Below are positions 1 through 9,530 of a DNA stretch of 15,573 nt, piece by piece; position 1 is the first letter of the stretch, and each line of letters begins with the position of its first letter. The DNA comes from Bifidobacterium breve (lineage in GTDB: Bacteria > Actinomycetota > Actinomycetes > S36-B12 > UBA5976): contig CAMATO010000020.1 in NCBI GenBank assembly GCA_945861165.1, positions 1 to 15,573 of the forward strand, written 5' to 3'. The position numbers and the translations under genes are program-made. The notes below the pieces were generated by a model. It did not search any database. It saw only the letters and a list, made by a program, of their open reading frames with translations, and was not told the DNA's origin.

Positions 1-331
1 ATTAGGTGCCGATGGATTAGGAAACTCTCTTGATCACATCAGAAAAATTATGGGTCAATCAATGGAATCCTTGATTCACCATTTCAAACTTGTTACCGAA
101 GGGTTTAAAGTACCTGCTGGCCAAGCCTATGTTGCAATCGAATCTCCTAGAGGAGAACTTGGTGCATTAGTAATTAGTGATGGTGGAACAAAGCCTTATC
201 GAGTTCATTTCCGTGATCCTTCGTTTAATAATTTGCAAGCAGTAGGCCCGATGGGTGAAGGTGGACAAATTTCAGACATCGTTGCCGCTGTTGCATCAAT
301 TGATCCAGTGATGGGTGGTGTTGATCGATGA
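1..331 (+). CDS. nuoD: NADH-quinone oxidoreductase subunit D, C-terminal fragment (cut by window edge)
   Basis: This is the last ~109 residues of the 49-kDa-type subunit, which with NuoB and NuoH forms the quinone-reduction site at the junction of the two arms of complex I on the cytoplasmic membrane face. The frame is open from position 2 and begins in the middle of the protein, so the start lies outside the window. The sequence shows the family's conserved C-terminal block [14 protein letters not shown], then a GEGG turn, and finally [10 protein letters not shown], matching the usual ending of NuoD (SxDPVMGxVDR). The quinone-binding His and Tyr of the family lie upstream and cannot be checked. 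The TGA stop overlaps the nuoE ATG by 4 nt (ATGA), indicating translational coupling. The Met codon at 50 is internal, because homology continues upstream of it. Family assignment is very secure; the only oddity is truncation by the window. Confidence 0.96.
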   Translation, partial: LGADGLGNSLDHIRKIMGQSMESLIHHFKLVTEGFKVPAGQAYVAIESPRGELGALVISDGGTKPYRVHFRDPSFNNLQAVGPMGEGGQISDIVAAVASIDPVMGGVDR

Positions 332-990
332 GTATCAAAACCATCACCGAAGAAGATATTAAAACTTTAGAAACATTGGCTGCTAAATATCCGGTCAGAA
401 GATCTGCACTTTTACCGATGCTTCATTATGTGCAATCAATTCAAGGAATGGTTTCCCCAGCTGGTATTCAAGTTTGTGCTCGAGTTTTAGATTTGACTCC
501 AGCTGAAGTTGCTGCAGTTGCCACTTTTTACACAATGTTTAAAAGATTTCCTATGGGTAAACATCACATTGGGGTTTGCACCAATACTTTATGCGCCTTA
601 CTAGGTGGCGATGAATTATGGAAACAACTAACAAACATTTTGGGAATCGGTCACGATGAAACTACTGCTGATGGTTTGTTCACTTTGGAAAGAATTGAAT
701 GTCAAGCAGCTTGCACAGTTGCCCCAGTAGTAACTGTTAATTGGGAATTTATGGATTCAATGAATCCTAAAGCGGTAAGAGAACTGATTGAAAAATTGAA
801 AATGGGAGCACCTGTGCAATCAACACGTGGTGTACAAATTACCTCTATTGCGGATTCAGGAAAAGTATTTGCAGGAATTAATGATGGTAAATATGCTGAA
901 TCACCACTCGCTGATGATTCAATGCTGGCAGGTTTAAGGGTTGCAAAAGAAAGAAAAATGTCTGCACCAACTGGAAAAGGTACAAAATAA
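328..990 (+). CDS. nuoE: NADH-quinone oxidoreductase subunit E (24-kDa type, [2Fe-2S] N1a)
   Basis: Peripheral-arm subunit of complex I that pairs with NuoF and holds the off-pathway [2Fe-2S] cluster N1a. The thioredoxin-like domain spans roughly residues 10-160. Its four cluster ligands are visible as C84-x4-C89 and C125-x3-C129, the spacing normal for NuoE/HoxE proteins. Upstream, the helical region with VATFYTMF (64-71) is the family signature. At 220 residues it exceeds the ~166-residue E. coli protein; the extra part is a C-terminal extension from about residue 158, Ala/Lys-rich with no recognisable motif. From memory, such extensions are common in actinobacterial NuoE. The start is the ATG overlapping the nuoD stop by 4 nt; a weak GGTGGT stretch near 312 is the only candidate ribosome site, so coupling to nuoD is likely. 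One base separates its TAA from nuoF. Confidence 0.97.
   Translation: MSIKTITEEDIKTLETLAAKYPVRRSALLPMLHYVQSIQGMVSPAGIQVCARVLDLTPAEVAAVATFYTMFKRFPMGKHHIGVCTNTLCALLGGDELWKQLTNILGIGHDETTADGLFTLERIECQAACTVAPVVTVNWEFMDSMNPKAVRELIEKLKMGAPVQSTRGVQITSIADSGKVFAGINDGKYAESPLADDSMLAGLRVAKERKMSAPTGKGTK
973..980 (+). promoter_or_regulatory. Ribosome binding site deciding the nuoF start
   Basis: The purine run GGAAAAGG ends 11 nt before the ATG at 992. It supports that codon rather than the in-frame ATG at 941, which lies inside nuoE and would add a 17-residue Lys/Gln-rich leader not expected in NuoF. Confidence 0.55.
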
Positions 991-991
991 A

Positions 992-2293
992 ATGGCATTA
1001 ACACCAGTACTCACTGCTCATTGGGATGATCCAAACTCATTTGAAATAACAAGTTATAAAAAACATGGCGGCTATGTTGCGTTAAAGAATTCCCTAAAAA
1101 TGACTCCCGATGAAGTTATAGGAATAGTGAAAGATTCTGGTTTACGTGGACGTGGTGGCGCAGGATTTCCTACTGGCATGAAGTGGTCATTTGTACCCCA
1201 AAATGATGGTAAAGCTCACTACTTAGTTGTTAACGCTGATGAATCAGAACCTGGTGCTTGCAAAGACATTCCTTTGATGTTGGCAAACCCACATGCATTA
1301 GTTGAAGGGATAGCAATTGGCTCCTATGCAATCAGAGCTAATCATGCATTTATTTATATTCGCGGTGAAGTTCCACACGCAATTAGAAGAGTGATGAATG
1401 CTGTTGAACAAGCTTATGCAGATGGATTTCTGGGAAAAAATATTCAAGGCTCAGGTTTTAATTTAGATGTTGTTGTACACGCAGGTGCTGGTGCTTATAT
1501 TTGTGGCGAAGAAACTGCACTGTTAGATTCATTAGAAGGTCGTCGCGGCCAACCAAGATTAAAACCACCATTTCCTGCAGTAGCAGGACTTTATGCCTCT
1601 CCAACTGTTGTTAATAACGCGGAAACTTTGGCCAGTGTTCCTTCAATTATTTTGAATGGTGCTGACTGGTTTAAATCAATGGGAACAGAGAAATCACCTG
1701 GATTTAAATTATTTGCAGTTTCAGGCCATGTAAAACGTCCTGGAATTTATGAAGCAGCTCTAGGCACACCAATGAGTGAGCTTCTTGATTATGCCGGTGG
1801 AATGAGAAAGGGAAGTAAATTAAAGTTTTGGATTCCAGGTGGATCTTCAGTTCCAATGTTGACACCAGAACACATTGATATCCCAATGAGTTATGAAGAT
1901 TTAAGTGCTGCCGGAACAATGCTTGGCACCGGAACTCCAATGATGTTTGATCACACCACCAGTGTGGTTAAAGCTGTAACTAGATGGCTTGAGTTTTATA
2001 AACATGAATCTTGTGGAAAGTGCACCCCATGTCGTGAAGGAACTTATTGGATCACAGGTGTGCTAGAAAAATTCGAACACGGTAAAGGAAAAGAAGAAGA
2101 ACTGACAATTATTAATGATGTGTGCGGCCAAATTGCGGGCAGATCATTTTGTGCACTTGGTGATGCTGCGGCAACACCATTTCCTGGGGCAATGAAATAT
2201 TTTGCAGATGAATTTCTTCAGGCCACAAAAACTTCAGCTGATGCATCATTTCCACCTAGTGCCACCACAATTTTTGAGAAGGCAGGTGTGTAG
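992..2293 (+). CDS. nuoF: NADH-quinone oxidoreductase subunit F (51-kDa type, FMN/NADH binding, [4Fe-4S] N3)
   Basis: Entry point of electrons into complex I: binds NADH and FMN in the cytoplasm and passes electrons to cluster N3. The 433-residue protein has the FMN/NADH loop GRGGAGFPTG (53-62), the nucleotide-site block NADESEPGACKD (81-92), and the second glycine-rich block GAGAYICGEETALL (165-178). The SLBB region follows at about 238-290. The C-terminal N3 site has ligands C341, C344 and C347 in ESCGKCTPCREG and C387 in RSFCALGD. Length and motif order match the family closely. The frame is open upstream to an ATG at 941, but the NuoF-like sequence starts at MALTPVLTAHW, so I place the start at 992, one base after the nuoE stop. 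The TAG stop directly abuts nuoG. No key residue is missing. Confidence 0.97.
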   Translation: MALTPVLTAHWDDPNSFEITSYKKHGGYVALKNSLKMTPDEVIGIVKDSGLRGRGGAGFPTGMKWSFVPQNDGKAHYLVVNADESEPGACKDIPLMLANPHALVEGIAIGSYAIRANHAFIYIRGEVPHAIRRVMNAVEQAYADGFLGKNIQGSGFNLDVVVHAGAGAYICGEETALLDSLEGRRGQPRLKPPFPAVAGLYASPTVVNNAETLASVPSIILNGADWFKSMGTEKSPGFKLFAVSGHVKRPGIYEAALGTPMSELLDYAGGMRKGSKLKFWIPGGSSVPMLTPEHIDIPMSYEDLSAAGTMLGTGTPMMFDHTTSVVKAVTRWLEFYKHESCGKCTPCREGTYWITGVLEKFEHGKGKEEELTIINDVCGQIAGRSFCALGDAAATPFPGAMKYFADEFLQATKTSADASFPPSATTIFEKAGV

Positions 2294-4675
2294 ATGACTT
2301 TAACTTCAGATAACAAACAAACGAATATAGAAAATTCCATCACCGCCACGATTGACGGAATTCAAGTGCAAGTTCCTAAAGGAACACTAATAATTAGAGC
2401 TGCTGAACGGATGGGAACTTTTGTTCCTAGATTCTGCGATCATCCAGCCCTTGCCCCAGTTGCTGCCTGTCGAATGTGTTTAGTTGAAATTGAAGGAATG
2501 CCTAAACCACAACCATCATGTGCCATTGCTTTAACTGAAGGAATGAATGTTAAAACACAAATGACTTCCACTGTTGCCCAAGAAGCCCAAGCTGGGGTGA
2601 TGGAATTTTTGTTAATTAACCACCCACTGGATTGTCCAGTGTGCGATAAAGGTGGCGAATGTCCATTACAAAATCAAGCTATGACAGCAGGTCGTGCTGA
2701 ATCAAGATTTGATATTGAGAAAAGAACTTTTCCTAAACCAATAGAACTAAGCACAGAGATTTTGCTGGACAGAGAACGCTGCGTTGAATGTGCTCGTTGC
2801 ACCAGATTTTCTGAAGAAATTGCTGGCGATCCATTTATCGAATTACTAGAACGTGGCGCGAAGCAACAAGTCGGTATTGCTACAGATGAACCGTTCAATT
2901 CCTATTTTTCAGGCAACACTGTGCAAATTTGTCCAGTAGGAGCCTTAACAAGTTCTTCTTATAGATTTAGATCCCGTCCATTTGATTTAGTTTCAGTTCC
3001 CACAACTTGTGAACATTGCGCATCTGGTTGCTCGCTAAGAACTGATTACCGCCGCGAAACAGTGATGAGAAGACTTGCTTGGGAAGACCCTGCTGTCAAC
3101 GAAGACTGGAATTGTGACAAAGGTCGATTTGCTTTTGCTTACTTAAAAGAAAATAGATTAACTCAACCAAAAGTTAGAACCAAAAACGGCAACCAAGTCG
3201 ACGCACTTTGGCCAGATGCAATTGATTTTGCTGTTAAAGGTTTATTGCAAGCTAAAGGTAAAGTTGGGGTTTTGCTGGGCGGTCGTTTGACCATGGAAGA
3301 TGCTTATGCTTATTCAAAATTTGCTCGCCTTGCCTTAGCAACCAACGATATTGATTTTAGAAATAGAGTTAACAGTGAAGAGGAACAAGATTTTCTAGGA
3401 AGCGTTGTTGCCGGATCTGGTGGCAGTGTTACCTACGCAGATTTAGAAAAGGCACAAAATGTAGTTTTAGTTAACTTTGAACCAGAAGAAGAATCACCAA
3501 TTATTTTCTTACGTTTAAGAAAAGCCGCACAAAAAGGTAATTTAAAGGTAACTGCAATTGCACCATATTTGACTCGCTCGTTAGAAAAAATAAATGCTGA
3601 AGTCGTGGCAACCAAGCCTGGCGATGAAGCAAAAGTACTCCGAGGATTAAAAATTGCGCAAGAGTCAATAATTTTAGTTGGTGAAAGAGCCGCTGCCACA
3701 CCTGGAACATTAAGTGCTGTAATTGAAATTGCAGAAAAAACTAATTCAAAACTTTCCTGGATTCCAAGAAGAGCCGGAGAAAGAGGAGCCGTTGAAATAG
3801 GAGCTCTGCCAAACTTGTTACCTGGAGGAAGACCAGTAACTGAGGTAAGTGCGCGAAACGATGTTGGTGCAATTTGGGGAGTTAACGGATCAGAGATTCC
3901 TAATAAGCCGGGAAGAAATCATTCTGAAATTATTCATGCAGCCCTAAATGGCGAAATAAAAGCGCTTGTGATTGCAGGTCTTGATGTTATGGATGCACCA
4001 GATCCTCAAGCATTAGGTCAAGCCATCAACGCAGTTGATTTTGTAATCACCTTAGGTATTCAAGAAAATTCATTGACTAGATATGCAAATGTTTCATTGC
4101 CGGTTGCTCCAGTAACAGAAAAATCTGGAACATTTATTAACTGGGAAGGTAGACCCCGACCATTTGGAAGAGCAATAACTTCAACTAATGCACTAACCGA
4201 TGCGCGTGTTTTAGCAATGATGGCAGAAAGTCTAGGACTTGATTTTGGATTGCAGACAATTGAAGAATTAAGACAAGAACTTTCCTCATTTGGTAGCTGG
4301 AATGGCAAGAAACTAGATAAACCAAGTGTTGCCTCAGGTGGTGCTGCAAATGTTTCAGTCGGTTCCGCAATTTTGTCCACTTGGAATTTATTACTTGATG
4401 ACGGTGCATTACAAAAAGGAGAAGAACATTTAGCGGGCACCCAAAGACCAGTTATTGCCCATTTAAGTGAAAAAACAGCAGCAGAAAATAATTTGGTAAC
4501 AGGTGACAAAGTAACAATTTCAAATTCGCGAGGTTCAATAATCATTAAATTGGAAATCATTGAAATGGTTAATGATGTTGTGTGGATTCCTTCAAATAAT
4601 CATGACAGTAAAGTTAAATCAAAACTTGGCGCCAAAGAGGGCGATGTTGTAACAATTCACAAGGGAAGTTTCTAA
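2294..4675 (+). CDS. nuoG: NADH-quinone oxidoreductase subunit G (75-kDa type, four Fe-S clusters including N7)
   Basis: Large peripheral-arm subunit that carries electrons from NuoF towards NuoI. The N-terminal [2Fe-2S] ferredoxin domain has C48, C59, C62 and C76. The next [4Fe-4S] site has one His and three Cys ligands (H110, C114, C117, C123). A third has C163, C166, C169 and C213 (the last in ICPVGAL). A fourth set, C239-x2-C242-x3-C246 with C274, corresponds to cluster N7, which only some bacteria (for example E. coli and Thermus) keep. From about residue 285 the protein follows the molybdopterin-oxidoreductase fold without evident cofactor duty. It ends in a molybdopterin dinucleotide-binding-like beta domain (about 700-790, including [18 protein letters not shown]). 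At 793 residues it is shorter than E. coli NuoG (908). The ATG follows the nuoF TAG with no gap, and GAGAAGG at 2276-2282 may serve as ribosome site. Its TAA overlaps the nuoH ATG by one base. Confidence 0.97.
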   Translation: MTLTSDNKQTNIENSITATIDGIQVQVPKGTLIIRAAERMGTFVPRFCDHPALAPVAACRMCLVEIEGMPKPQPSCAIALTEGMNVKTQMTSTVAQEAQAGVMEFLLINHPLDCPVCDKGGECPLQNQAMTAGRAESRFDIEKRTFPKPIELSTEILLDRERCVECARCTRFSEEIAGDPFIELLERGAKQQVGIATDEPFNSYFSGNTVQICPVGALTSSSYRFRSRPFDLVSVPTTCEHCASGCSLRTDYRRETVMRRLAWEDPAVNEDWNCDKGRFAFAYLKENRLTQPKVRTKNGNQVDALWPDAIDFAVKGLLQAKGKVGVLLGGRLTMEDAYAYSKFARLALATNDIDFRNRVNSEEEQDFLGSVVAGSGGSVTYADLEKAQNVVLVNFEPEEESPIIFLRLRKAAQKGNLKVTAIAPYLTRSLEKINAEVVATKPGDEAKVLRGLKIAQESIILVGERAAATPGTLSAVIEIAEKTNSKLSWIPRRAGERGAVEIGALPNLLPGGRPVTEVSARNDVGAIWGVNGSEIPNKPGRNHSEIIHAALNGEIKALVIAGLDVMDAPDPQALGQAINAVDFVITLGIQENSLTRYANVSLPVAPVTEKSGTFINWEGRPRPFGRAITSTNALTDARVLAMMAESLGLDFGLQTIEELRQELSSFGSWNGKKLDKPSVASGGAANVSVGSAILSTWNLLLDDGALQKGEEHLAGTQRPVIAHLSEKTAAENNLVTGDKVTISNSRGSIIIKLEIIEMVNDVVWIPSNNHDSKVKSKLGAKEGDVVTIHKGSF

Positions 4676-5961
4676 TGAGAATCTTGCCCAACGTTGAATT
4701 GGCTGCTTTTGGAATTGATCCTTGGTGGGTAACAGTTATTAAAGTTTTAGCAGTTTTTGTAACACTTGTATTGATGACTCTTTTAGCAATTTGGGGTGAA
4801 CGAAGAATTGTAGCCCGCATGCAAATGCGAGTTGGACCAAACAGAGTTGGCCCGGGTGGTTCACTAATTGGCTTAATGGATGGCGTGAAACTTGCACTCA
4901 AAGAAGACATAATTCCATTTACTGTTGATCGTGTTGTTTATATTATGGCTCCAATAATTTCTGCCACAACTGCATTTATGACTTTTGCAGTTATTCCATT
5001 TGGTCCAGAAGTTTCATTCTTTGGAGTAATTACCCCACTGCAATTAACTGATTTTCCAGTAAGTGTTCTCTACGTATTAGCAATTGCCAGTGTTGGTATT
5101 TATGGCATTGTGCTGGCTGGTTGGTCATCTGGATCTACATATGCACTGTTGGGTGGGCTTAGATCTTCAGCTCAAATGGTCTCTTACGAAATAGCCATGG
5201 GACTTTCTTTTGTAGCAGTATTTCTTTATGCAGGAAGTATGAGTACATCTCAAATTGTTGCTGCCCAGGAAAGAACTTGGTACATCTTGTTATTACTGCC
5301 CTCATTTTTGATTTATGTAATTTCAATGGTTGGAGAAACCAACCGAGCCCCATTTGATTTACCCGAAGCAGAAGGTGAATTAGTTGGTGGCTTTCACACT
5401 GAATACAGCTCACTAAAATTTGCATTATTTTTCCTAGCTGAATATATAAACATGGTCACAGTTTCGGCTTTAGCTACCACTTTGTTTTTAGGAGGATGGA
5501 GAGCACCATTTCCTATTTCTTTAATTCCTGGAGTAAACGAAGGTTGGATTCCGTTAATTTGGTTCTTTAGTAAAATTGCAGTTTTCATCTTTGTATTTAT
5601 TTGGATTCGAGGCACACTGCCTAGGTTCAGATATGACCAATTCATGAATTTGGGTTGGAAAATTTTAATTCCTTCTTCATTGGCTTGGATCTCAATTGTG
5701 GCAATCACCCGTGGATTAAGAAATTCACTTGATCTGCCCACAGGCCAAACCATTGCTCTGTTGGGATTGCCGCTAATCGCTGTTGCTTTGGCAGTATTTA
5801 TTGCAGACTGGCGTAAAGCAAATGCTGAAATTCAAAGAGAAGAAGAAGTATTTGTAATAAAAGAAATTAATCCTTTTGCTGGTGGACATCCTGTGCCACC
5901 ACTGCCTGGACAAGTTTTAGTAGAACCAACTGAGCTCAAACAAAGGATATTAAATGGCTGA
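4675..5961 (+). CDS. nuoH: NADH-quinone oxidoreductase subunit H (quinone-channel membrane subunit)
   Basis: Membrane subunit that forms the quinone channel with NuoB/NuoD and links the arms. About eight to nine hydrophobic helices are seen, the first at roughly 18-40 and the last at about 357-377. Family signatures are [12 protein letters not shown] (39-50), [11 protein letters not shown] (52-62), and the long cytoplasmic loop [20 protein letters not shown] (220-239) followed by HTEYSS, which lines the quinone path. [10 protein letters not shown] (313-322) is also conserved. At 428 residues it is about 100 longer than E. coli NuoH; most of the excess is a hydrophilic C-terminal tail from about 380, rich in Glu then Pro, of a kind I associate with actinobacterial NuoH. 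Start choice: the ATG overlaps the nuoG stop by one base (TAATG) and has a good site AAGGGAAG at 4661-4668. It overlaps nuoI by 8 nt. No charged loop residue looks missing. Confidence 0.97.
   Translation: MRILPNVELAAFGIDPWWVTVIKVLAVFVTLVLMTLLAIWGERRIVARMQMRVGPNRVGPGGSLIGLMDGVKLALKEDIIPFTVDRVVYIMAPIISATTAFMTFAVIPFGPEVSFFGVITPLQLTDFPVSVLYVLAIASVGIYGIVLAGWSSGSTYALLGGLRSSAQMVSYEIAMGLSFVAVFLYAGSMSTSQIVAAQERTWYILLLLPSFLIYVISMVGETNRAPFDLPEAEGELVGGFHTEYSSLKFALFFLAEYINMVTVSALATTLFLGGWRAPFPISLIPGVNEGWIPLIWFFSKIAVFIFVFIWIRGTLPRFRYDQFMNLGWKILIPSSLAWISIVAITRGLRNSLDLPTGQTIALLGLPLIAVALAVFIADWRKANAEIQREEEVFVIKEINPFAGGHPVPPLPGQVLVEPTELKQRILNG
5942..5947 (+). promoter_or_regulatory. Ribosome binding site for nuoI, inside the nuoH 3' end
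   Basis: AAAGGA lies 6 nt before the nuoI ATG, within the last codons of nuoH. It supports the 8-nt nuoH/nuoI overlap being real rather than nuoI starting at a later Met codon (residue 7 or 8). Confidence 0.55.
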
Positions 5962-6517
5962 ACTACCGCAAATGATGAGAGCTTTTGGTGTCACATTTCT
6001 GTCAATGTTTAGAAAAGTGACCACCGAACAATACCCAGAAGAAAAAGTTCCCACTCAAGAAAGATTTCACGGCAAACATCAATTGAATCGCCATCCTGAT
6101 GGTTTGGAGAAATGTGTTGGTTGCGAACTTTGTGCCTGGGCCTGTCCAGCTGACGCAATTTATGTTGAAGGTGCTTCAAATGAAGAAGGTGGGAGATTTT
6201 CTCCGGGGGAGCGCTATGGTCGTGTCTACCAAATTAATTATTTGCGTTGCATTGGTTGTGGACTTTGTATAGAAGCTTGTCCCACTCGAGCATTAACTAT
6301 GACAAATGAATATGAATTAGCTGATAACTCTAGAACAAAACTAATTTATGAAAAAGAAGATTTGTTAGCCCCCATTCAACCAGGAATGGTTCAACCACCT
6401 CATTCGATGATTGATGATTTTGTGGCACAAGATTATTACGACGGAAAAGTGAAAGGTGCTTCTGCTGAACAATTTGCTGAAGTTGAATTGATTAAACAAA
6501 AAAACCAAGGTATGTAA
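5954..6517 (+). CDS. nuoI: NADH-quinone oxidoreductase subunit I (23-kDa, two [4Fe-4S] clusters N6a/N6b)
   Basis: Ferredoxin-like peripheral-arm subunit that relays electrons from NuoG to the last cluster in NuoB. Two classical CxxCxxCxxxCP motifs are visible: C54, C57, C60, C64 ([12 protein letters not shown]) and C99, C102, C105, C109 ([12 protein letters not shown]). The N-terminal part has an amphipathic stretch [10 protein letters not shown] (12-21) and YPEEK (27-31), conserved in NuoI for docking to Nuo[14 protein letters not shown] (87-99) between the clusters is also typical. The 187-residue length is near the family norm (E. coli 180), with a short acidic/Lys-rich tail after residue 150. 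The ATG overlaps the nuoH stop by 8 nt. The TAA is followed 4 nt later by nuoJ. Confidence 0.97.
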   Translation: MAELPQMMRAFGVTFLSMFRKVTTEQYPEEKVPTQERFHGKHQLNRHPDGLEKCVGCELCAWACPADAIYVEGASNEEGGRFSPGERYGRVYQINYLRCIGCGLCIEACPTRALTMTNEYELADNSRTKLIYEKEDLLAPIQPGMVQPPHSMIDDFVAQDYYDGKVKGASAEQFAEVELIKQKNQGM

Positions 6518-6521
6518 CTAA

Positions 6522-7358
6522 ATGATTCCGTACCTACTTAAATTAGCTGAAGTATCAACACCAGGTGCTATTTCATTTGAACCGTTAGTTTTTTGGCTTT
6601 GTGGTGGATTAGCTGTGATTGGTGCAATTGGAATGTTGGTTTCGCATAAAGCAGTTCATAGCGCATTATGGGTGGCTTTAACTATGATCAATTTGGCTGT
6701 TTTATATGCGTTGCAATCCGCACCTTTTTTAGGTGTTGCCCAAGTTGTGGTCTACACCGGAGCAGTGATGATGCTTTTCTTATTCGTCTTAATGATCGTT
6801 GGCGTGGACGCGGCTGACTCTTTAGTTGAAACAATAAAAGGCCAAAGAAGGATTGCGATTCTGGCCGGTGTGATTTTGGTTGTGGCCCTTGTGATTTTGC
6901 TCGGTAACTCTTTCTCAATTCAAACAGCAGATCTAGTAAATGCTGATTCTGCTTATGGTGGAAACGTGCAAGGGATCGCTGCGTTGCTGTTTGGTAAATA
7001 TGTTTTGATTTTTGAATTAACTTCCGCACTTTTGATTACCGCAGCTGTTGGAGCCATGGTGTTGGCACATAAAGAAAGAACGGCACCTAAGAAAACTCAA
7101 GCAATGTTGGCCCGTGAATTATTTGCCAGCGGCACTTATCAAGGACCATTGCCCACTCCAGGTGTTTATGCCAGACATAACTCAGTTGATACCCCCGCAC
7201 TTTTGCCAGATGGATCTGTTTCAGAAATTTCATTACCAGGACCGATAGTGGCACGAGGCGTAGTGAAAAAAATTAATCAAACAGATTTAGATGGAGTACA
7301 AATAATTTCTGAAGGATTAGGACTAGTTGCTAGTGAGAACGAAGAGGGCGACAAGTGA
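6522..7358 (+). CDS. nuoJ: NADH-quinone oxidoreductase subunit J (membrane arm)
   Basis: Small membrane-arm subunit next to NuoH and NuoK. Five hydrophobic helices can be seen at about 21-40, 47-65, 70-94, 110-128 and 158-183. The third contains [20 protein letters not shown] (76-95), the conserved NuoJ helix with the Tyr/Gly region known to deform into a pi-bulge in complex I structures. At 278 residues it is far longer than E. coli NuoJ (184). The excess is a soluble C-terminal tail from about residue 184, with Pro/Gly-rich and later acidic stretches and no motif I recognise; extended tails are usual in actinobacterial NuoJ as I recall. The ATG sits 4 nt after the nuoI stop, with CAAGG at 6506-6510 as weak ribosome site. 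The TGA overlaps the GTG start of nuoK by 4 nt. Confidence 0.95.
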   Translation: MIPYLLKLAEVSTPGAISFEPLVFWLCGGLAVIGAIGMLVSHKAVHSALWVALTMINLAVLYALQSAPFLGVAQVVVYTGAVMMLFLFVLMIVGVDAADSLVETIKGQRRIAILAGVILVVALVILLGNSFSIQTADLVNADSAYGGNVQGIAALLFGKYVLIFELTSALLITAAVGAMVLAHKERTAPKKTQAMLARELFASGTYQGPLPTPGVYARHNSVDTPALLPDGSVSEISLPGPIVARGVVKKINQTDLDGVQIISEGLGLVASENEEGDK

Positions 7359-7654
7359 ACCCAAATGCTTACTTAGTGTTATCGGGAATTATTTTTTCAA
7401 TCGGAGCAATTGGTGTTTTGTTGCGACGAAATGCCATCGTGGCCTTTATGTCCGTTGAGTTAATGCTCAATGCTGCCAACCTTGCATTTGTAACAGGCTC
7501 CAGAGTGTGGGGAACACTTGATGGGCAAACCGCGGCGTTTTTTGTGATGGTTGTGGCAGCAGCAGAAGTTGTTGTTGGTTTAGCAATCATTATCACAATT
7601 TTTAGAACCAGAAATTCAGCTTCAGTGGATGAAGCAAGTTTGCTTCGTTGGTAA
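7355..7654 (+). CDS. nuoK: NADH-quinone oxidoreductase subunit K (membrane arm, GTG start)
   Basis: Three-helix MrpC-like membrane subunit in the proton path between NuoJ and NuoN. Length is 99 residues, near the norm (E. coli 100). Helices span about 5-23, 29-48 and 60-84. The two membrane glutamates needed for proton transfer in the family are present: E35 in [11 protein letters not shown] and E71 in [11 protein letters not shown] (E36 and E72 in E. coli). The start codon is GTG at 7355, overlapping the nuoJ stop in a GTGA arrangement. GAGGG at 7344-7348 is a plausible ribosome site. No ATG near the expected N-terminus is in frame. The C-terminal tail ASLLRW fits the family. Confidence 0.96.
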   Translation: MNPNAYLVLSGIIFSIGAIGVLLRRNAIVAFMSVELMLNAANLAFVTGSRVWGTLDGQTAAFFVMVVAAAEVVVGLAIIITIFRTRNSASVDEASLLRW

Positions 7655-7658
7655 TAAG

Positions 7659-7666
7659 AAAAGGAA
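7659..7666 (+). promoter_or_regulatory. Ribosome binding site deciding the nuoL start
   Basis: AAAAGGAA ends 4 nt before the GTG at 7671. It lies just after the nuoK stop and favours that GTG over the upstream in-frame ATG at 7629. Confidence 0.6.
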
Positions 7667-7670
7667 CAAA

Positions 7671-9530
7671 GTGATAGCCGCTGTAATTGCACTTCCAGCA
7701 CTAAGTGCTGCCGTGTTGCTATCTTTTGGAAACAGAACCAATAAATTTGGCCCATTGTTGGCAATCTTTGCCTCAACTGGATCTTTTTTAATCGGGTTAT
7801 GGCATTTTTTACAAATGGTGGCAAGACCAGCAGAAGAAAGACCAGCATTAACCACAGTTTATGAATGGTTAGCGGTTCCGGCAGCGGGTTTCAAAATTAA
7901 CTTCGCTTTGCAATTAGATCAATTATCTATATCTTTTGTTTTACTAATTACTTTTGTGGGAACATTAATTCATATTTATTCACTGGGCTATATGTCACAT
8001 GACGAAAACCCAAGAAGGTTCTTTGCATATTTGAACCTATTTGTTGCAGCAATGCTGTTACTTGTTTTAGCTGATAACTATTTATTGCTTTATGTTGGAT
8101 GGGAAGGCGTTGGGTTAGCCTCTTATTTGTTAATTGGTTTTTGGCAACATAAACCAACAGCTGCAGTCGCAGCAAAAAAAGCTTTCGTGGCAAATCGGGT
8201 GGGAGATTTTGGGCTATCACTTGCCATTATGACAATGTTTATTGTTTTTGGTTCAGTGTCATTTAGTGATATAAATAGTGGAATAGTTGGTGCCCCTGCT
8301 TGGGTTTCATTAACTCTTGGTTTACTTCTATTACTTGCTGCTTGTGGTAAGTCAGCACAATTCCCTTTGCAGTCTTGGCTACTTGATGCCATGGAAGGAC
8401 CAACTCCGGTTTCAGCACTTATCCATGCCGCCACCATGGTTACTGCGGGTGTTTATTTAATTGTGCGAAGCGCTTCCATATTTAATGCCAGTGAAATTGC
8501 CCAAACAGCAGTAGTCATAACTGGCGCAATTTCATTATTGATGGGCGCAATTATTGGTGCTGCCAAAGATGACATCAAAAAATCGTTAGCTGGATCAACC
8601 ATGAGTCAAATTGGTTACATGGTTTTGGCAGCTGGTTTAGGACCTATTGGTTATGTGTTTGCAATCTTGCACTTAATAACTCATGGTTTCTTTAAAGCAG
8701 TTATGTTTCTTGGCGCAGGCTCAATCATGCATGCCACAAATGACAATGTTGACATGCGACGCTACGGCGGTTTACCTAAAGTGATGTTCTTTACAACTAT
8801 TACTTTCTTTATTGGTTATTTAGCAATTATTGGGGTCCCACCATTTGCTGGTTTCTATTCAAAAGATCACATCATCGAAGCCGCATTGAGTCATTCGTGG
8901 TGGGCAGGTGCTGCAGTTTTGTTTGGAGCAGGATTAACTGCTTTTTATATGACCAGAATGATGATGATGACTTTTGTTTCCAAATCTCGTTGGCACGATG
9001 ATGTTCATCCACATGAATCACCACTCTCCATGGTTTTGCCCATGATTGTGTTATCAGTTGGAGCTGCAACCATGGGAATTCTTTTAACTCGAAATCACAT
9101 ATTTGAACACTGGTTAGAACCAATCACAGGGTTTGTTAAACCAGAACCACCTTTACCAATACAAACCATCACCACAATTACATTGAGCGTGGTAGCAATT
9201 GGTGTTCTGATAGGTATTTGGCAAAACATAAAAATTGCTAAAGTTGCACCCGTCAAGGTTTCATTTGTTGTTAAAGCCGCTCGTAAAGATCTTTATGGTG
9301 ATGTCTTGAATGAAACACTATTGATGAGACCTGGTCAAGGTTTAACAAAGTCACTAAATATTTTTGATAACGCTGTGGTAGATGGATTTGTTAACGGTTT
9401 GGGATTATTTGTTAGTGGTATTTCTGCGAGGTTAAGAAGAAGTGAAACCGGTTACGTTAGATCTTATGCAATGTCAATAGTTTTAGGAACAGCTTTATTG
9501 ATTATCGCACTTTTGATGGTGAGAATTTAA
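7671..9530 (+). CDS. nuoL: NADH-quinone oxidoreductase subunit L (antiporter-like proton pump with lateral helix)
   Basis: Distal MrpA/D-like antiporter subunit that pumps protons and carries the lateral helix along the membrane arm. Taking GTG at 7671, the protein has 619 residues (E. coli 613). The key charged residues then fall where expected: E145 in YVGWEGVGLAS, D179 in NRVGDFG, K227 in CGKSAQFP, H338 and K342 in HGFFKAVMF, and K398-D399 in SKDHI. This register matches E144, D178, K229, H338, K342 and K399/D400 of E. coli NuoL. Many hydrophobic helices are visible, with a C-terminal amphipathic stretch and final helix at the end. The alternative ATG at 7629 would overlap nuoK by 26 nt and add a basic 14-residue leader ahead of the first helix, which I consider less likely. 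The gap after nuoK (16 nt) is the largest in the operon. nuoM follows with no gap. Confidence 0.95.
   Translation: MIAAVIALPALSAAVLLSFGNRTNKFGPLLAIFASTGSFLIGLWHFLQMVARPAEERPALTTVYEWLAVPAAGFKINFALQLDQLSISFVLLITFVGTLIHIYSLGYMSHDENPRRFFAYLNLFVAAMLLLVLADNYLLLYVGWEGVGLASYLLIGFWQHKPTAAVAAKKAFVANRVGDFGLSLAIMTMFIVFGSVSFSDINSGIVGAPAWVSLTLGLLLLLAACGKSAQFPLQSWLLDAMEGPTPVSALIHAATMVTAGVYLIVRSASIFNASEIAQTAVVITGAISLLMGAIIGAAKDDIKKSLAGSTMSQIGYMVLAAGLGPIGYVFAILHLITHGFFKAVMFLGAGSIMHATNDNVDMRRYGGLPKVMFFTTITFFIGYLAIIGVPPFAGFYSKDHIIEAALSHSWWAGAAVLFGAGLTAFYMTRMMMMTFVSKSRWHDDVHPHESPLSMVLPMIVLSVGAATMGILLTRNHIFEHWLEPITGFVKPEPPLPIQTITTITLSVVAIGVLIGIWQNIKIAKVAPVKVSFVVKAARKDLYGDVLNETLLMRPGQGLTKSLNIFDNAVVDGFVNGLGLFVSGISARLRRSETGYVRSYAMSIVLGTALLIIALLMVRI

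Noticed and set aside
941..991. Upstream ATG extension of nuoF
   Set aside because: It overlaps nuoE by 50 nt, adds a basic leader not typical of NuoF, and the ATG at 992 has a purine-rich site at suitable distance.
4060..4560. 166-codon open frame on the minus strand inside nuoG
   Set aside because: It lies fully antisense to conserved nuoG sequence, has no ribosome site or recognisable domain, and is best explained as a shadow of A/T-rich coding DNA.
3008..4675. NuoG C-terminal half as a separate molybdopterin enzyme such as formate dehydrogenase
   Set aside because: The reading frame is continuous with the N-terminal ferredoxin-type domains, the surrounding genes are all complex I, and no Cys/Sec molybdenum ligand is evident at the usual place.
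7369..7848. 159-codon minus-strand frame across nuoK and the start of nuoL
   Set aside because: It covers conserved membrane subunits on the other strand, and its translation resembles no family I know.
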